A DNA stretch of 8,737 bases, taken from the NCBI GenBank assembly GCA_002308315.1, contig DBWE01000216.1, positions 7,830 through 16,566 on the forward strand. Direction: 5' to 3'. Made by a program: the position numbers and the translations under genes. The stretch comes from Clostridiales bacterium UBA1246 (GTDB lineage Bacteria; Bacillota; Clostridia; Oscillospirales; Oscillospiraceae). Every line of letters begins with the position of its first letter. The stretch's first letter is position 1. The notes beneath the pieces were generated by a model. The model was not told where the DNA came from. It searched no databases and saw only the letters and a program-made list of their open reading frames with translations. This document shows, one piece after another, positions 7,492-8,737 of the stretch.

Positions 7492-8737
7492 TGGACGAGC
7501 TGACAGCGAGACAAATGCCTCACAGCGCGGAAGCCGAGCAGGCAGTGCTCGGCTCCATGCTCATTGATTCCCGCTGCGTGCCGCAGGTGATTTCGGCGCT
7601 TCGCTCGTCGGATTTCTATCTGAGCGTGAACAGAGAGATATTCGACGTCATCTGCACCATGTTCAATTATTCCAAGCCCATAGACGCCGTAACGCTTCTC
7701 GACGAGATGAAGCTTCAGGGCGTTTACAACGAGCACAGCACTCAGAATTATCTCGTGGAGCTCATGCGCGTCACGCCCACCTCGGCAAACGTGGGACAGT
7801 ATATAGCCATTGTCAGGGATAAGGCCCTTCTCAGGGGCATTGCCGAGACGGCTGCGGAGATCTCCGCCATGGTCAGCGAGGGAGCGGGCAGCTCCGACGA
7901 GATGCTCGAGAGCGCCGAGAGACGCATATACGCACTGAGGCAGGGCAGAAATATAAACGGGCTGGAGCCAATAAGCAATATCCTTTCGGACGTATACAGG
8001 CATCTGGCGGAGCTTGTGAAAAACAAGGGCAAGCTTCCCGGGCTGTCCACGGGCCTGAGCTCGCTGGACGATATCATCATGGGCCTGAACAACAGTGATT
8101 TCATTATCCTTGCTTCCAGACCGGGAATGGGCAAGACGAGCCTCGCCATGAACATCGCCCTGAACGTCGGAAAAAAGAGCGGAAAGGCGGTAGCCGTTTT
8201 CTCGCTCGAAATGTCAAAACAGCAGCTCGCGATGCGTCTTATCTCGGCAGACGCCTTCGTGGACGGGAAAAAGCTTCAGACCGGTCTGCTGAGCACGGAC
8301 GACTGGAAGAAGATAAGCGCTTCCGCGGCGTCCATCGGCGCTACCAAAATTCAGATAGACGACAACTCCACTCTCACGGTATCGGATATGAACGCGCAGT
8401 GCCGCAGGGTCCAGGACCTCGGGCTGGTGGTGATAGACTATCTTCAGCTGATGACCAGCGCGGGCAACGGCGACAGCGAGAGCCGTCTGCAGGCGGTCAG
8501 CGAGATATCGAGAATGCTCAAGATAATGGCCAAGGAGCTGAACGTGCCGGTACTGTGCCTGTCGCAGCTTTCCCGCGCGAGCACTCAGCGCACGGACAAG
8601 CGGCCGGTGCTGTCTGACCTGAGGGAATCCGGCTCTCTGGAGCAGGACGCCGACATCGTCATGTTCCTCTACCGCGAGGACTACTACGACAAAGAAACCG
8701 AGAACGCCAACATCACCGAGGTCATCATCGCCAAGCA
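7491..8737 (+). CDS. dnaB: Replicative DNA helicase DnaB, 5' part (3' end outside window)
   Basis: DnaB is the hexameric ATP-driven helicase that unwinds DNA at the replication fork and works with primase. The window holds 415 residues of a protein usually about 440-460 long. The N-terminal primase-interacting domain (about 1-105) opens MDELTARQMPHSAEAEQAVLGSMLID, shown here as MDELTARQMP then HSAEAEQAVLGSMLID. A linker follows to about 180. The RecA-like motor domain has Walker A RPGMGKTS (210-217), the catalytic Glu240 in FSLEMS, Walker B LVVIDYLQL (312-320), SQLSR (358-362), and the SDLRESGSLEQDAD stretch (375-388). No intein interrupts the P-loop or the SQLSR region, two common insertion sites in this family. 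The start ATG overlaps the rplI stop by one base. The final frame is open at base 8737, so the C-terminal end, with the arginine finger region, is not seen. Bacillus workers call the orthologue dnaC. Confidence 0.97.
   Translation, partial: MDELTARQMPHSAEAEQAVLGSMLIDSRCVPQVISALRSSDFYLSVNREIFDVICTMFNYSKPIDAVTLLDEMKLQGVYNEHSTQNYLVELMRVTPTSANVGQYIAIVRDKALLRGIAETAAEISAMVSEGAGSSDEMLESAERRIYALRQGRNINGLEPISNILSDVYRHLAELVKNKGKLPGLSTGLSSLDDIIMGLNNSDFIILASRPGMGKTSLAMNIALNVGKKSGKAVAVFSLEMSKQQLAMRLISADAFVDGKKLQTGLLSTDDWKKISASAASIGATKIQIDDNSTLTVSDMNAQCRRVQDLGLVVIDYLQLMTSAGNGDSESRLQAVSEISRMLKIMAKELNVPVLCLSQLSRASTQRTDKRPVLSDLRESGSLEQDADIVMFLYREDYYDKETENANITEVIIAK

Noticed and set aside
8118..8142. Intein insertion in the dnaB P-loop
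   Set aside because: DnaB is a frequent intein host at this site, but the Walker A sequence RPGMGKTS is continuous and the frame runs on normally, as it does through SQLSR.

Overview
The window looks like ordinary chromosomal sequence from a GC-rich member of the Bacillota, probably class Clostridia and perhaps Oscillospirales-like. The reasons are the gdpP-rplI-dnaB gene order, which is a classic Bacillota arrangement, the strong AAAGGAG-type ribosome binding sites, and the character of the DnaB and AsnS proteins. The taxonomic call is inference from recalled family features, not from a search. Five genes fill almost the whole window, and no gene-free stretch exceeds about 170 bases. I see no rRNA, tRNA, CRISPR array, transposase, phage gene or attachment site.

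Layout. (1) Bases 1-1290, + strand: the 3' part of asnS (asparaginyl-tRNA synthetase), cut by the window edge and followed by a small hairpin with a T run and then a strong GC hairpin (1299-1355). (2) Bases 1363-4847, - strand: a two-gene cluster that converges on asnS. Its upstream gene encodes a 735-residue nucleotidyltransferase with a left-handed beta-helix and a strongly degenerate phosphomannomutase-like C-terminal domain. Its downstream gene encodes an 11-helix sodium-dependent transporter of the neurotransmitter:sodium symporter family. The two are 29 bases apart and probably co-transcribed. (3) Bases 4848-5015: a divergent intergenic region with a good sigma-70/sigma-A type promoter reading rightward and a short leader carrying a 7-bp (10-bp with a bulge) hairpin. 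(4) Bases 5016-8737, + strand: gdpP (membrane-bound c-di-AMP phosphodiesterase), rplI (ribosomal protein bL9) and dnaB (replicative helicase, cut by the right edge). Spacing is 31 bases, then a 1-base stop/start overlap, so this is almost certainly one operon.

How the genes fit together. The rightward operon joins second-messenger turnover (c-di-AMP, tied to osmotic and cell-wall homeostasis) with translation (bL9) and replication (DnaB). The leftward pair plausibly serves cell-surface sugar-nucleotide supply and amino-acid uptake, but no substrate can be read from sequence. I did not find a convincing undescribed system. The points most worth a second look are the loss of catalytic and metal-binding motifs in the mutase-like domain, altered extracellular-gate residues in the transporter, and the structured gdpP leader.
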